Shown: piece after piece, positions 9,228 through 17,929 of the stretch
Layout of the letters: each line of letters begins with the position of its first letter
Numbering within the stretch: position 1 is the stretch's first letter
Origin: Panacagrimonas sp.
Lineage (GTDB): Bacteria > Pseudomonadota > Gammaproteobacteria > Nevskiales > Nevskiaceae
Length of the DNA: 64,000 bases
Reading direction: 5' to 3'
Assembly: GCF_020697055.1 (NCBI RefSeq)
Contig: NZ_JAJFBP010000023.1
Span: 1-64,000, forward strand
Translations under genes and position numbers: made by a program
The notes under the pieces: generated by a model
The model's database searches: none
Told to the model about the DNA's origin: nothing
What the model saw: the letters and a program-made list of their open reading frames with translations, nothing else

Positions 9228-11249
9228 TCAATGCACTGCAGCCTGAAATCCGATTTCGCGACGATTGTTCGGCTTGACCGCCACTTCCTGTCGCAGCATG
9301 CGGAGCAGCTCCGCCGCGTCGTCGTCGCTGCCCAGCAGGCGCGCGCGGTTGCGCACGACGGCGAAGTCGCCCGGCGTCAGCATGTCCAGCTCGCGCACGC
9401 CGGCCGGCGCCTCGAGTTCGAAGTAGTGCGCGAACGCCGTCGCCCGCTGCTCGGGCTTGAGGAAGTCGAAGCGCACCTTGAACGAGAAGCGCCGCAACGC
9501 GGCCTCGTCCAGATGCCCCATCAGGTTGGTGATGCAGGCAAACGGCTGCTCGTGCGATTCCATCCAGGTCAGCATTTCGTTGACCTGGCTGATCTCCCAA
9601 CCCTGATGTGCGTGGCGACGATCGCCGAGCAGCGAATCGGCCTCGTCGAAGACCAGGAAGGCGCCGGAGTCGCGCGCTTCGGCAAACGCCTGCGCGATGT
9701 TGCGTTCGTTCTCGCCCACCCATTTCGACAGCAGGTCCGAGGCGCGCTTCTGGATCACCTCGACGCCCAGTTCGTGCGCCAGCCAGCGCACGTAGGCCGA
9801 CTTGCCGGTTCCCGGCGGCCCGTATAGGCACATCGAGAACGCGCGCGAGTCCAGCCCGACCAGGCGATCGCGCAGACGCGCGAGATCCAGATCGGCGTTG
9901 AGCAGCGCCGGCTCGTATCGGGTGGCGTGCGCCTGTCGCGGCGGCAGTTCCGCACCCCGCATCACCTTGGCGATCGAATGGACCGCGCGTCGGATGTCCT
10001 GGAAACCACCGCTGGTCAGACGCGCCGATCGCACCGCACCGGCGGCCACCGCCGGCGGCGCATCGAAATCCTCGGCGAGCCGGCGGATCTCCTCGGCCGG
10101 CACCTGCACCTGCTCGCGGGCGAGCAGGCGCTGCCACACGCGCTCGCGCACGCGCGCCGGCGGCACCTTCATCTCGATCGCATAGGTCATGCGGCGCAGC
10201 ACCGAAGGACCCAGCGCCGACGGATCGTTCACCGTCCACAGCGTGGGAACGCGCGTCTCCTCGAACAGCCGGTGCATGTACACGCGCGAGCCGTAGCCGT
10301 TGCGATCGCCATCGAGCATGCCGTCGCCGTCGGCGCGCAGCAGGTCCTCGGCTTCGTCGAACAGCAGCAGCGCGTCGGTCTGCGACTCGAGCAGCTTCTG
10401 GCACAACCGGAACGAGCCGATGCGCTGATCGCGCGACGGCTCCTGCCCGCGATCGTCGGACTGCCCGACGCCGTAGAGCTTGAGCCCCAGCTTGGTCGAC
10501 AGCGTCTTGCAGAACTCGGTCTTGCCGGTGCCCGGCGGGCCGTACAGCAGGATGTGGATACCCTTGGCGCGTTCGCTGACCGCACGGCCGAGCAGATTGG
10601 CCGCGAGCTCGCGATCCGCGCGCAGGTGCTCGTAGTCCTCCCAGTCGAGGCTGTGCACCAGCGGCGCGCCGAGCAGGGCCGAGCGCACGTCGCTCACCGG
10701 CTGCGCCTGCGACTGCAGGAAGCTGGTCAGCGACGCGAGCGGCTGGCAGTCGGAGCGGTAGTCGGTGGTGAACAGGCCGCTGCTCATCAGGCGACCGCGC
10801 GCCGACAGCGCGTCGACCACGTCGCCGCGCGTGGCACCGAGCATCGCCGCGAGCAGGGACACCACACCGCTGTCGCCGATGCGCAGCTCGTCGAGCTCCA
10901 GTGTCTCGAACAGGTCTTCGGCCTGCGGCGTCACGCGCTCGCGCACGAGCGCCGACATCACCGCGGCTTCGGCGTCGCTCAAGTGCAGCAGATCGGAGAC
11001 CGCCCGCAGATTGAGCTCGAGCGTGCTCGGCTCGATCGATTCGAGCTGGGCCAGGCGATCGGACACGATCGCGTGCCACGAGTCCGCGTCGAGCTTGCGC
11101 CCGTCGTCGGAGACGTCGAGTTCGAGATGCTCCGCCTCGTCCGTCAGAAAACGCAGAAGTCCGTCCTGCGCCCAACGAAAACGGTCGAGGCGGCCACCGA
11201 GATTCGCGATCCAACCGAGGATCACGCGTTGTTCGAAGGCTTCCATCAT
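9228..11249 (-). CDS. tandem AAA+ ATPase of unknown function
   Basis: A 673-residue protein with a helical N-terminal region (about 1-225) and two AAA+ modules. Module 1 has Walker A GPPGTGKTEF (about 237-246) and Walker B LLLFDEAEDLL (about 294-304). Module 2 has GPPGTGKSAY (about 477-486), FLVFDEADSLL (about 531-541) and an arginine-finger-like ALRRFSFKVRF. Both modules look catalytically intact, as in CDC48/ClpA-like unfoldases or remodelers, but no protease or other known partner domain is attached. The ATG pair at 11249/11246 is the likely start although no clear ribosome-binding site precedes it. The frame is open upstream. It is flanked by its own terminator and by ffs. Confidence 0.8.
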   Translation of the reverse strand: MMEAFEQRVILGWIANLGGRLDRFRWAQDGLLRFLTDEAEHLELDVSDDGRKLDADSWHAIVSDRLAQLESIEPSTLELNLRAVSDLLHLSDAEAAVMSALVRERVTPQAEDLFETLELDELRIGDSGVVSLLAAMLGATRGDVVDALSARGRLMSSGLFTTDYRSDCQPLASLTSFLQSQAQPVSDVRSALLGAPLVHSLDWEDYEHLRADRELAANLLGRAVSERAKGIHILLYGPPGTGKTEFCKTLSTKLGLKLYGVGQSDDRGQEPSRDQRIGSFRLCQKLLESQTDALLLFDEAEDLLRADGDGMLDGDRNGYGSRVYMHRLFEETRVPTLWTVNDPSALGPSVLRRMTYAIEMKVPPARVRERVWQRLLAREQVQVPAEEIRRLAEDFDAPPAVAAGAVRSARLTSGGFQDIRRAVHSIAKVMRGAELPPRQAHATRYEPALLNADLDLARLRDRLVGLDSRAFSMCLYGPPGTGKSAYVRWLAHELGVEVIQKRASDLLSKWVGENERNIAQAFAEARDSGAFLVFDEADSLLGDRRHAHQGWEISQVNEMLTWMESHEQPFACITNLMGHLDEAALRRFSFKVRFDFLKPEQRATAFAHYFELEAPAGVRELDMLTPGDFAVVRNRARLLGSDDDAAELLRMLRQEVAVKPNNRREIGFQAAVH

Positions 11250-11469
11250 GGGGGTACTGCGGGGGGTAGGTCCCGGGAAGGGGGCCGAGTAAGAGTGGGG
11301 CCTGCCCACGCCAGTTCCAAGGTCGACGCCAGGTCCGAAACCAAAGCGGTGTCGAATCAGGAATTTGGGGGCCCTCGCCCTGGTTCGTCGGACGGCGGGC
11401 CGCGTAGCCAATCGCTGGGGACCAAGTCAGGGACTTCCTGTGGAAAAGTCCGTCAAGTTCCTGATTCTG

Positions 11470-11486
11470 GTCGAAAAAAATGAGAA
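11470..11486 (-). terminator. T-tract terminator of ffs
   Basis: The closing stem of the SRP RNA is followed on the minus strand by TTCTCATTTTTTTCG, an intrinsic-terminator-like run of seven T. Confidence 0.65.
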
Positions 11487-11590
11487 GGCCCGCGCCAGCT
11501 TGCTCCGGCGCCCGGCGAGGCCGCTGCCGTTGCTCCCTTCCGGGCCTGGCGGGGTTCACGGCTTACCGTCGCGGAGGGCCGGCGCGGGCC
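11487..11590 (-). ncRNA. ffs: 4.5S signal recognition particle RNA (small bacterial type)
   Basis: About 104 nt on the minus strand. The ends pair (GGCCCGCGCC with GGCGCGGGCC), and the conserved domain IV tip is visible as the AGGCCCGGAAGGGAGCA segment around 11530-11552, with its symmetric loop. Transcription ends in CTCATTTTTTTCG just downstream. The RNA binds Ffh and FtsY for co-translational membrane targeting. Its position close to dnaX is common in gammaproteobacteria. Confidence 0.95.
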
Positions 11591-11597
11591 AGCGACG

Positions 11598-11603
11598 ATT
11601 ATC
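11598..11603 (-). promoter_or_regulatory. -10 element of the ffs promoter
   Basis: GATAAT on the minus strand ends 7 nt before the predicted first base of ffs (11590), the normal -10 distance. A convincing -35 is not visible at 16-18 nt spacing. It overlaps the stop codon region of the preceding gene. Confidence 0.45.
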
Positions 11604-12309
11604 CGCGATTTGATTCCTTCAAATCTCGTTTTTCTTTTTCGGGCGACTGTCGTTTTTCTTTTTCCGACGACGCGTCTTCTTCCGGCGTCGTCGACTTCAG
11701 ATTGCCGCTGACGCTCGCCAGCGGTTCCGCGTCGGTCGCTGCGACATCCGGAAGCTGCACGGCGGCGGCGAGCTGCAGCACGTCGATCTCGGTGGCGGCG
11801 ACCAGTTCGGGACTCGCGATGCGCGCGTTGACCTCGCGCACGATCTCGTCGCGCACGATCGGACCGACGATGCGCAGGTTCTCGAGCACTTCCGACGGCA
11901 GACCGTGACCGTCGACCTCGGTGCGGATCTGGGAATCGTTGATCGGATGCAGGATCAACTTCACTTTCAGCGGCGCGTAGGTGCGCACGTCGATGTGGAG
12001 GCGGATCTCGACCTTCAGCGTGAACTTGAGCTTGAGGTTGATCAGCTTCACCTCGAGCCGCAGGTCGCCGTCGAGCAGCAGCGCGAAGCTGACGTCGGGC
12101 AGGCGGTTGGCGATCGGCAGGACGTCGACGTCCTGCAGCTGGAACACGTACGAGGCGACCAGCAGATCCGCCGGGAACTTGCGCACGGATCCTTCGATCA
12201 GCGCCTTGAGCACCGTCTCGATCTCGCCGCGCAGGCGCTCGGCGGTGACCACGTAGCGGATGAAGTTGTGGCCGAACTCGGCGTAGCTGATGCGTTGGCT
12301 CTCGTCCAT
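11599..12309 (-). CDS. conserved-looking hypothetical protein
   Basis: A 236-residue soluble protein I do not recognise. The middle (about 70-130) is an alternating polar/hydrophobic beta-rich stretch (LRLEVKLINLKLKFTLKVEIRLHIDV), suggesting a beta sandwich or lipid-binding layer. The start (MDESQRISYAEFGHNFIRYVVTAERL) looks helical. The C-terminal ~35 residues are low-complexity and charged, produced by a duplicated CGTTTTTCTTTTTC motif in the DNA. It lies between tsaB and ffs on the same strand, 11 nt after tsaB, and could be co-transcribed with tsaB. Confidence 0.7.
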   Translation of the reverse strand: MDESQRISYAEFGHNFIRYVVTAERLRGEIETVLKALIEGSVRKFPADLLVASYVFQLQDVDVLPIANRLPDVSFALLLDGDLRLEVKLINLKLKFTLKVEIRLHIDVRTYAPLKVKLILHPINDSQIRTEVDGHGLPSEVLENLRIVGPIVRDEIVREVNARIASPELVAATEIDVLQLAAAVQLPDVAATDAEPLASVSGNLKSTTPEEDASSEKEKRQSPEKEKRDLKESNRG

Positions 12310-12320
12310 CGTCGCGTGAC

Positions 12321-13031
12321 TCAGCTCGCCTTGGATTCGCGCAGCCGCTGCTGCTCGTCGAGCGTCAGCGCGACCTTGTCGCGCAGATAGAGCGGCGCCA
12401 GCGCGTCGGCGTCGAGCATCTCACCGCGTGCGAACGCCGCCCGGGCCAGGCGCAGCGCGGTACGTGCGTCCGGCAGTGCGTCGCCGTGCACGCGCTCGAT
12501 GCCGCCGCGCGTGCCGGCACGCAGTTCGGCTTCGTAGCGGGCCCAGCCGGTTCCGACGCCCGTCCAGGCGCCCCCGTCCGTCCAATCGAACGCGCCCGGT
12601 GCCGACAACCACGGCGGCACGACGGCTCGGGCGAGGCCGTCCGCGCCGCGCGCGTACGCGCCTAGGTAGATCTCGTCCATGCGCGCGTCGATGGCGCACA
12701 GCACGCGCACGGCGCCGGAATCGATGGCGTCCTGCGCCAGCATCTCGAGCGAGCTGACCGCCACCACGGGCAGCCCCAGCGAAAGCGCCAGACCCTTGAC
12801 GAAACCCACGCCGATGCGCACGCCGGCGAAGCTTCCGGGTCCGACGCCGCACGCCAGCCCTTCCAGGTCTGCGAAGCGAAGTCCGGCCTCTGCCATCAGG
12901 CCGTGCACCATCGGCAGCATCAGCTGCGTGTGCGAGCGCCCGGCCGTGTCGAAACGCGCCAGCACGCGTCCGTCGGCCAGCAAGGCGGCGGAGCATGCTT
13001 CGGTTGCGGTGTCGACGGCGAGCAGGCGCAT
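12321..13031 (-). CDS. tsaB: tRNA threonylcarbamoyladenosine biosynthesis protein TsaB
   Basis: A 236-residue TsaB, the ASKHA-fold partner of TsaD needed for t6A37 modification of tRNAs. The N-terminal phosphate-binding-like LLAVDTATEACSAALL, GRSHTQLMLPMV and the diagnostic GVGPGSFAGVRIGVGFVKGLAL segment are all present. It starts with ATG at 13031 (MRLLAVDT), 14 nt after the helicase gene stop, in the same direction. Confidence 0.95.
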   Translation of the reverse strand: MRLLAVDTATEACSAALLADGRVLARFDTAGRSHTQLMLPMVHGLMAEAGLRFADLEGLACGVGPGSFAGVRIGVGFVKGLALSLGLPVVAVSSLEMLAQDAIDSGAVRVLCAIDARMDEIYLGAYARGADGLARAVVPPWLSAPGAFDWTDGGAWTGVGTGWARYEAELRAGTRGGIERVHGDALPDARTALRLARAAFARGEMLDADALAPLYLRDKVALTLDEQQRLRESKAS

Positions 13032-13045
13032 CGGAGAAACGGCAT

Positions 13046-14965
13046 TCAGATCGTGGCCAGCCACTCTAGCGCGGCCGCGTGATCCAGCACGGGCATCGAA
13101 GGCAGCGCCGACAGCACGCGGCGGCCATAGCTCTTGGTGCGCAGACGCGGATCGCACAGCACCAGCAGTCCCCGATCGGTTTCATCGCGGATCAGCCGTC
13201 CGACACCCTGTCGCAGGCTCACGATCGCCTCCGGCAGCTGCACGTCGACGAACGGGTTGCCGCCCGCCCGGCGCAGCGCATTGAGGCGCGCGTCGTACAG
13301 CGGATCGCCGGGCGCGGTGAACGGCAGCTTGTCGATGATCACCAGGCGCAGCGCGCGGCCCTTCACGTCGACGCCTTCCCAGAAGCTATGCGTGCCGACC
13401 AGGACGCCGTCGCCGCTGGCGGCGAAGTCCGCCACCAGGCGTGCGCGATCGTCCTCGCCCTGCACGAACATCGGATACGGCAGCTGTGCACGCAATTGCT
13501 CCGCGATCCGCCGCAGCGCGCGATGGCTGGTGCACAGCACGAACGCACCGCCGCCGCTGGCCTGGATCAGCGGCACGCAGCTCTGCGCGACGCGGTCGGG
13601 GAAGTCGGGGGCGGCGGGTTCGGGCAGGCCTTGCGGCAGATGCAGTCGCGCCTGCCGCTGGTAGTCGAACGGACTTTCGAGCGCGACGGCCACCGCGTCC
13701 TCGACGCCGATCTGACGGCGGAAGTGCGAGAAATCGCCGGCGGCCGACAGCGTTGCCGAGGTCATGATCCACGCCCCGGGATGCGCGGAGAACACGCGGC
13801 CGAAGCCCTCGCCCAGATCCAGCGGCGTGGCGTGCAGCGCGCCCCCTCGACCTTGCGGCTCGATCCACCGCACGTGGCGTTCGTCCTGCTCGCCGCCGCT
13901 GCAGATCAACAGCCGTTCGCGCACCTGCAGCGAGCGCGCGCACAGCGCATCGAGCGCGGCGCTGCGTTCACGACAGGCCTCGAGTTCGGCGACCAGCGTG
14001 TCGAGCGCAACCTCCACGACCTCGAGCGCCGGCCGCACGTCGGGACGTTGCAGGAACTCCTGCGTCGTCACGCGGCCCGGCAGCGACGCGATGCGCGATT
14101 CGAGCTGGATCACGGGGCCGGCGAGCCCGGCCGCGGCCAGGCGCAGTCCGGGAACGTCACCCTGCTCGGCGGCGGCCTTGAACGCGTCGTCGCCGAGATC
14201 CCGCAGCTGGCGCGTCGACACGCGCGTACCGAAGAACTGACCCGCCAGCTCGGGCAGCTGGTGTGCCTCGTCGACGATCACCGCATCGGCACCTGGCAGG
14301 ATCTCGCCGAACCCTTCCTCCTTCAGCACGACGTCCGACAGCAGCACGTGGTGATTGACCACGACCAGGTCGGAACCCATCGCCGCGCGACGGCTCTTCA
14401 CGACGAAGCACGCGCCGAAGTCCGGGCATTTGGCGCCCAGGCAGTTGTCGGCGGTCGAGGTGATCTGCTGGCGCAGGCGGTCGTCCTCGATCAATCGACC
14501 GAGCTCGGCGATCTCGCCGCGATCGGTGGCGCGCGACCAGCGTTCGATCTGCACCAGGCGATCGTCCGCGCGTAGCAGCGCGGCGGGCGACGCCGCCGGC
14601 TCGGCCTGCGCGCGCTTCATCCGGTGCAGGCACAGATAGTTCGAACGGCCCTTGAGCATGGCGGTGCGCGCGGACACGCCGAGCGCGTCGAGCAGGCGTG
14701 GCAGATCGCGCTCGAACAGCTGGTCCTGCAGATTCTTGGTGCCGGTGGAAACGATCACGCGGCGCCGCGCCACCAGCGCCGGAACCAGGTACGCGAACGT
14801 CTTGCCGGTGCCGGTACCGGCCTCGATCACCCGCAGATCGGCTTGCGCGAACGCCTCGGAGACGATCTGGGCCATGCGCGTCTGGACCGCGCGCGGCGTG
14901 AACCCGGGAATGGACCTCGCCAGCGGGCCGTCGGGCCCGAACAGGAACTCGAGCTCAGCCTCCAC
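13046..14965 (-). CDS. ATP-dependent DNA helicase, YoaA/DinG (XPD-like, Fe-S) family
   Basis: A 639-residue superfamily 2 helicase. Walker A EAGTGTGKTFAY is near residue 45. Cysteines suited to a 4Fe-4S cluster follow (C in YLCLHRMK, then NCLGAKCPDFGAC). The DEAH box is VDEAHQLPELAG, and the C-terminal motor ends ...QGVGRLIRDETDRG. In Escherichia coli YoaA works with the polymerase III chi subunit in replication-gap repair. I prefer the GTG at 14965 because its product (VEAELEFLFGPDGPLA) aligns with known N termini. An ATG at 15004 would extend it by 13 residues. It overlaps the upstream TPR gene by 11 nt. Confidence 0.9.
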   Translation of the reverse strand: MEAELEFLFGPDGPLARSIPGFTPRAVQTRMAQIVSEAFAQADLRVIEAGTGTGKTFAYLVPALVARRRVIVSTGTKNLQDQLFERDLPRLLDALGVSARTAMLKGRSNYLCLHRMKRAQAEPAASPAALLRADDRLVQIERWSRATDRGEIAELGRLIEDDRLRQQITSTADNCLGAKCPDFGACFVVKSRRAAMGSDLVVVNHHVLLSDVVLKEEGFGEILPGADAVIVDEAHQLPELAGQFFGTRVSTRQLRDLGDDAFKAAAEQGDVPGLRLAAAGLAGPVIQLESRIASLPGRVTTQEFLQRPDVRPALEVVEVALDTLVAELEACRERSAALDALCARSLQVRERLLICSGGEQDERHVRWIEPQGRGGALHATPLDLGEGFGRVFSAHPGAWIMTSATLSAAGDFSHFRRQIGVEDAVAVALESPFDYQRQARLHLPQGLPEPAAPDFPDRVAQSCVPLIQASGGGAFVLCTSHRALRRIAEQLRAQLPYPMFVQGEDDRARLVADFAASGDGVLVGTHSFWEGVDVKGRALRLVIIDKLPFTAPGDPLYDARLNALRRAGGNPFVDVQLPEAIVSLRQGVGRLIRDETDRGLLVLCDPRLRTKSYGRRVLSALPSMPVLDHAAALEWLATI

Positions 14966-15524
14966 CCAGCGCGCGCTCGATCTCTTCGACGCGGCCCTGC
15001 GCATTCAGCGCGCCGATCGAATCGCCTCGGGCCTCCATCGCCTTGGCGATCGTCTTCCAGTTCTCGATCTCGACGTACGGATTGCCGCGGGCAAGGCTGT
15101 TCGACTTGCCTGCCACGGAGATTGCCTGGTCGTACTGCTGCTGGTCCAGGTACACCTTGGCCAGCGCCGACCACACGAAGTAGTTGCGCGGCTCGATGCG
15201 CTGCGCGCGTTCGAGCTGCGAGGCGGCGAGATCGAGCTGCCCCTGCGAACGCGCGTCGGCCGCCTTGCGCATCAGCGACACGACCGCCTGCCCGCTGATC
15301 GCCTCGGCGGTCTTGGGCGAATCCGGCGCCACGGGCTTCACCGGCTCGATCGGCACGGGCGGCTCCGGAGTGGCGGGCGCCGTCGGTGTCGACGGCGCGG
15401 GGGTCGTTCCAGCATCGCCGGACCGCGGTGAATTCGGCCACGTGCTTTCGCGCGTGCCGGTGGACGAGGCGCACGCGCCGAGCAACGCGGCGAGCATCAC
15501 CAGGGCGCCCAAGCGCAGCGTCAT
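14955..15524 (-). CDS. TPR-containing lipoprotein
   Basis: A 189-residue protein with a lipoprotein signal (MTLRLGALVMLAALLGAC, lipobox LGAC at 15-18), a proline/threonine-rich linker (about 25-75), then TPR-like helices (VVSLMRKAADARSQGQLDLAASQLERAQRIEP, YFVWSALAKVYLDQQQYDQAISVAGKS). It would be tethered in the outer or inner membrane facing the periplasm. Its ATG overlaps the mrcB stop (ATGA), so the pair is coupled. By position it is a candidate periplasmic partner of PBP1B, in the manner of the LpoB/CpoB regulators, but sequence alone does not show that. Confidence 0.8.
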   Translation of the reverse strand: MTLRLGALVMLAALLGACASSTGTRESTWPNSPRSGDAGTTPAPSTPTAPATPEPPVPIEPVKPVAPDSPKTAEAISGQAVVSLMRKAADARSQGQLDLAASQLERAQRIEPRNYFVWSALAKVYLDQQQYDQAISVAGKSNSLARGNPYVEIENWKTIAKAMEARGDSIGALNAQGRVEEIERALGGG

Positions 15525-17836
15525 TCGAAGATCTCCCGCAGCCAGTCCAGTGGGGTGTGTACCGCAGCTGTCGCGCAGGGCGCGAATTCCACCGGCGCAC
15601 GACCGCGCAAGTAGGGCAGCAAGATGGTGCTCTGGCAACCCTGGTCGGCCCTGAGCCCGGTGAAAGTGTCGGTGAGCTGATCCTCGACGTCTCCCGGGGG
15701 AATCATGTCGAGACCGCGCACTTCCAGGTCCTTCATCAGCGAGGTCCACAGCACCAGCGCGCCGGACGAACCGGTGAAGCCCATCGGTTTGTAGTCGTCG
15801 CGCCCCATCCACACCACGGCGACCCGATCGGCGCCGAAGCCGGCGAACCAGGAGTCGCGCAGGTCGTCGGTCGTGCCGGTCTTGCCGGCGAGCATCGAAC
15901 CGGGCGGCACCGCGGACAGCGCCGCACGCGCGGTGCCGATCTGGACGACCTTGGTGAGCGCCCAGTTGATCAGGTACGTCGGACCTTCGGGCAGCGTCTG
16001 GCGCACCTTGATCGGGAAGCGATCCAGCGGCGTGCCTTCCTTGGTGGTGACGCTGCGGATCGACGACAGGCGGCTCTGGTAACCGCCCGCCGCCAGCGTT
16101 CCATACATCTGCGCGACCTCGAGCGGCGCGATGTCGACCGCACCGAGAAACACGCTCGGCACCGGCTGCGCCTGGCCGGAGTAGCCGGCCGCCTGCATGG
16201 TCTTGATCACCTGTGCGGCGCCTACCTCCAGGCCCGCGCGCACCGTCGGCAGGTTGTAGGACTGCGCCAGTGCCATGTAGAGCGGCTGCGGGCCATGCAG
16301 CTTCTTGTCGTAGTTCTGCGGCGCCCAGACCTGCTTGTTGGGCAGCTTCATCTCGATTGGCTCGTCGTCGATGATCGTGTGCAGGTTGAAACGGTCCGGC
16401 TGCGAGGCGAGCGCCGCGAGATACACGAACGGCTTGGCCAGCGATCCGATCGAACGGCGCGAATCGAGCGCGCGGTTGAACCCGGCGTAGCGGAACTCGC
16501 GGCCACCGACGATCGCCAGCACCTCGCCGCCGTCGACGCTGGTCACCACGCCCGCGGTCTGCAGCGTGCCGGCCTTGAGCTTGCGATTCTTCTCCAGCCG
16601 CTCGATGCCGGCCGACAGGTTGCGCTCCAGCGCTTCCTGCGTGGTCGGGTCGAGCGTGGTGAAGATGCGCAGGCCCTCGTTGGTGAGGTCGTCGTCCTGG
16701 TACTGGCCCTTCAGCTGGCGGCGCACCAGGTCGACGAAGGCGGGATAACGCTCGACGCTGCCGCCGCTGCCACCGACCACGCCGAGCGGCTCGGCGACCG
16801 CGGCGGTGTATTCCTCCTCGGTGATCAGGTCCTCCTCGAAGAATTTCTTCAGCACGAGGTCGCGACGGGTCTTGGCCCGTTCAGGATTGCGCCTCGGGTT
16901 GTAGTACGAGGTGCCCTTGGCCACGCCCACCATCAACGCGATCTCGTGCGTGCGCAGCTCGCTGACCGGCTTGTTGAAGTAGTAGCGCGAGCCCAGGCCG
17001 AAGCCGTGCACCGCACGATCGCCGTCCTGGCCGAGGTGGATCTCGTTCAGGTAGGCCTCGAGGATCTCGTCCTTGGTGTAGTGCGCCTCGAGCAGCAGGG
17101 CCATCAGGACTTCCTTGGCCTTGCGCTTGAAGTCGCGCTTGCTGGTGAGGAAGAAGTTCTTGACCAGCTGCTGGGTGATGGTCGAGGCGCCCTGCACCAC
17201 CTTGCCCGCGCGCATGTTGGCGAAGGCCGCGCGCAGGATGCCGCGGATGCTGATGCCGAAGTGCTCGTAGAAACCGCGGTCCTCGACCGCGACCAGGCCC
17301 TTGCGCAGCAGCTCGGGCACCTCGTCGAGGCGCACCAGCACGCGGTCCTCGGTCTGGCTCTGCGGGTAGATGCTGCCGATCAGCATCGGGTCGAGACGCA
17401 CGATGTCGCGCGGTGCGTCGGCCTCGAGGTCGTGGATCTCGGCAATGCCGCCCTCGTCGAGCTTGACCGCGATCTTGTACTCGGGCTGCGGGCCGTCCCA
17501 GAACTCGAAGGCGCGGATCTGGATGTCGACACGCTCCTTGCCCGCAACGTAGGTGCCGGGCCCGGAGAGCGTTTCAGTGCGCCGGTAGCCGAGGCGATCG
17601 AGCTCGTGGCCCAGTGACGCCGCCTTCAGGCGGCGGCCCGGATAGAGATCCTGCGCCGCGGCATACACCTGCGCCGGCAACGCCCAGCGACTGCCGGCAA
17701 AACGGTTGCGGATTTCCTGGTCGAGCTGGATCAGGTAGCCGGACAGCAGCAATCCGCCGACGCTGAGGCCGACCACGAGCGCTGCGAGCGCAATCCAGAG
17801 GAGCCGGCGAACCGGAGAGGGGGACGAACGCGCCAT
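15521..17836 (-). CDS. mrcB: penicillin-binding protein 1B (bifunctional peptidoglycan synthase)
   Basis: A 771-residue class A PBP. It has a short cytoplasmic tail and one membrane helix (about 10-33), a UB2H-like region, then the GT51 glycosyltransferase (AVEDRGFYEHFGI, GASTITQQLVKN, KEVLMALLLEAHYTKDEILEAYLN). The transpeptidase carries the SLAKPF serine-x-x-lysine motif, the SYN triad (AQSYNLP) and KTGTTDDLRDSW. It polymerises and crosslinks glycan strands from lipid II in the periplasm. Full-length for PBP1B. Translationally coupled to the downstream lipoprotein gene. Confidence 0.96.
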   Translation of the reverse strand: MARSSPSPVRRLLWIALAALVVGLSVGGLLLSGYLIQLDQEIRNRFAGSRWALPAQVYAAAQDLYPGRRLKAASLGHELDRLGYRRTETLSGPGTYVAGKERVDIQIRAFEFWDGPQPEYKIAVKLDEGGIAEIHDLEADAPRDIVRLDPMLIGSIYPQSQTEDRVLVRLDEVPELLRKGLVAVEDRGFYEHFGISIRGILRAAFANMRAGKVVQGASTITQQLVKNFFLTSKRDFKRKAKEVLMALLLEAHYTKDEILEAYLNEIHLGQDGDRAVHGFGLGSRYYFNKPVSELRTHEIALMVGVAKGTSYYNPRRNPERAKTRRDLVLKKFFEEDLITEEEYTAAVAEPLGVVGGSGGSVERYPAFVDLVRRQLKGQYQDDDLTNEGLRIFTTLDPTTQEALERNLSAGIERLEKNRKLKAGTLQTAGVVTSVDGGEVLAIVGGREFRYAGFNRALDSRRSIGSLAKPFVYLAALASQPDRFNLHTIIDDEPIEMKLPNKQVWAPQNYDKKLHGPQPLYMALAQSYNLPTVRAGLEVGAAQVIKTMQAAGYSGQAQPVPSVFLGAVDIAPLEVAQMYGTLAAGGYQSRLSSIRSVTTKEGTPLDRFPIKVRQTLPEGPTYLINWALTKVVQIGTARAALSAVPPGSMLAGKTGTTDDLRDSWFAGFGADRVAVVWMGRDDYKPMGFTGSSGALVLWTSLMKDLEVRGLDMIPPGDVEDQLTDTFTGLRADQGCQSTILLPYLRGRAPVEFAPCATAAVHTPLDWLREIFE

Positions 17837-17929
17837 GTAAGCGCGGAATCATACCGGCCCGCCGAGCCCGGTGGGCTGACCCGAGTGCCAATCGCGTGCA
17901 ACTTTCGTGGCAGCGAAGCTGAACCGATG

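Noticed and set aside
11439-11447. DnaA-box-like TGTGGAAAA between the AAA+ ATPase gene and ffs
   Set aside because: Only one loose match to TTWTNCACA was seen, with no cluster, AT-rich unwinding region or neighbouring dnaA/dnaN, so there is no case for an origin.
15386-17617. A 743-codon plus-strand frame opposite mrcB
   Set aside because: mrcB carries every PBP1B motif on the other strand. The antisense frame has no recognisable domain or usable ribosome-binding site.
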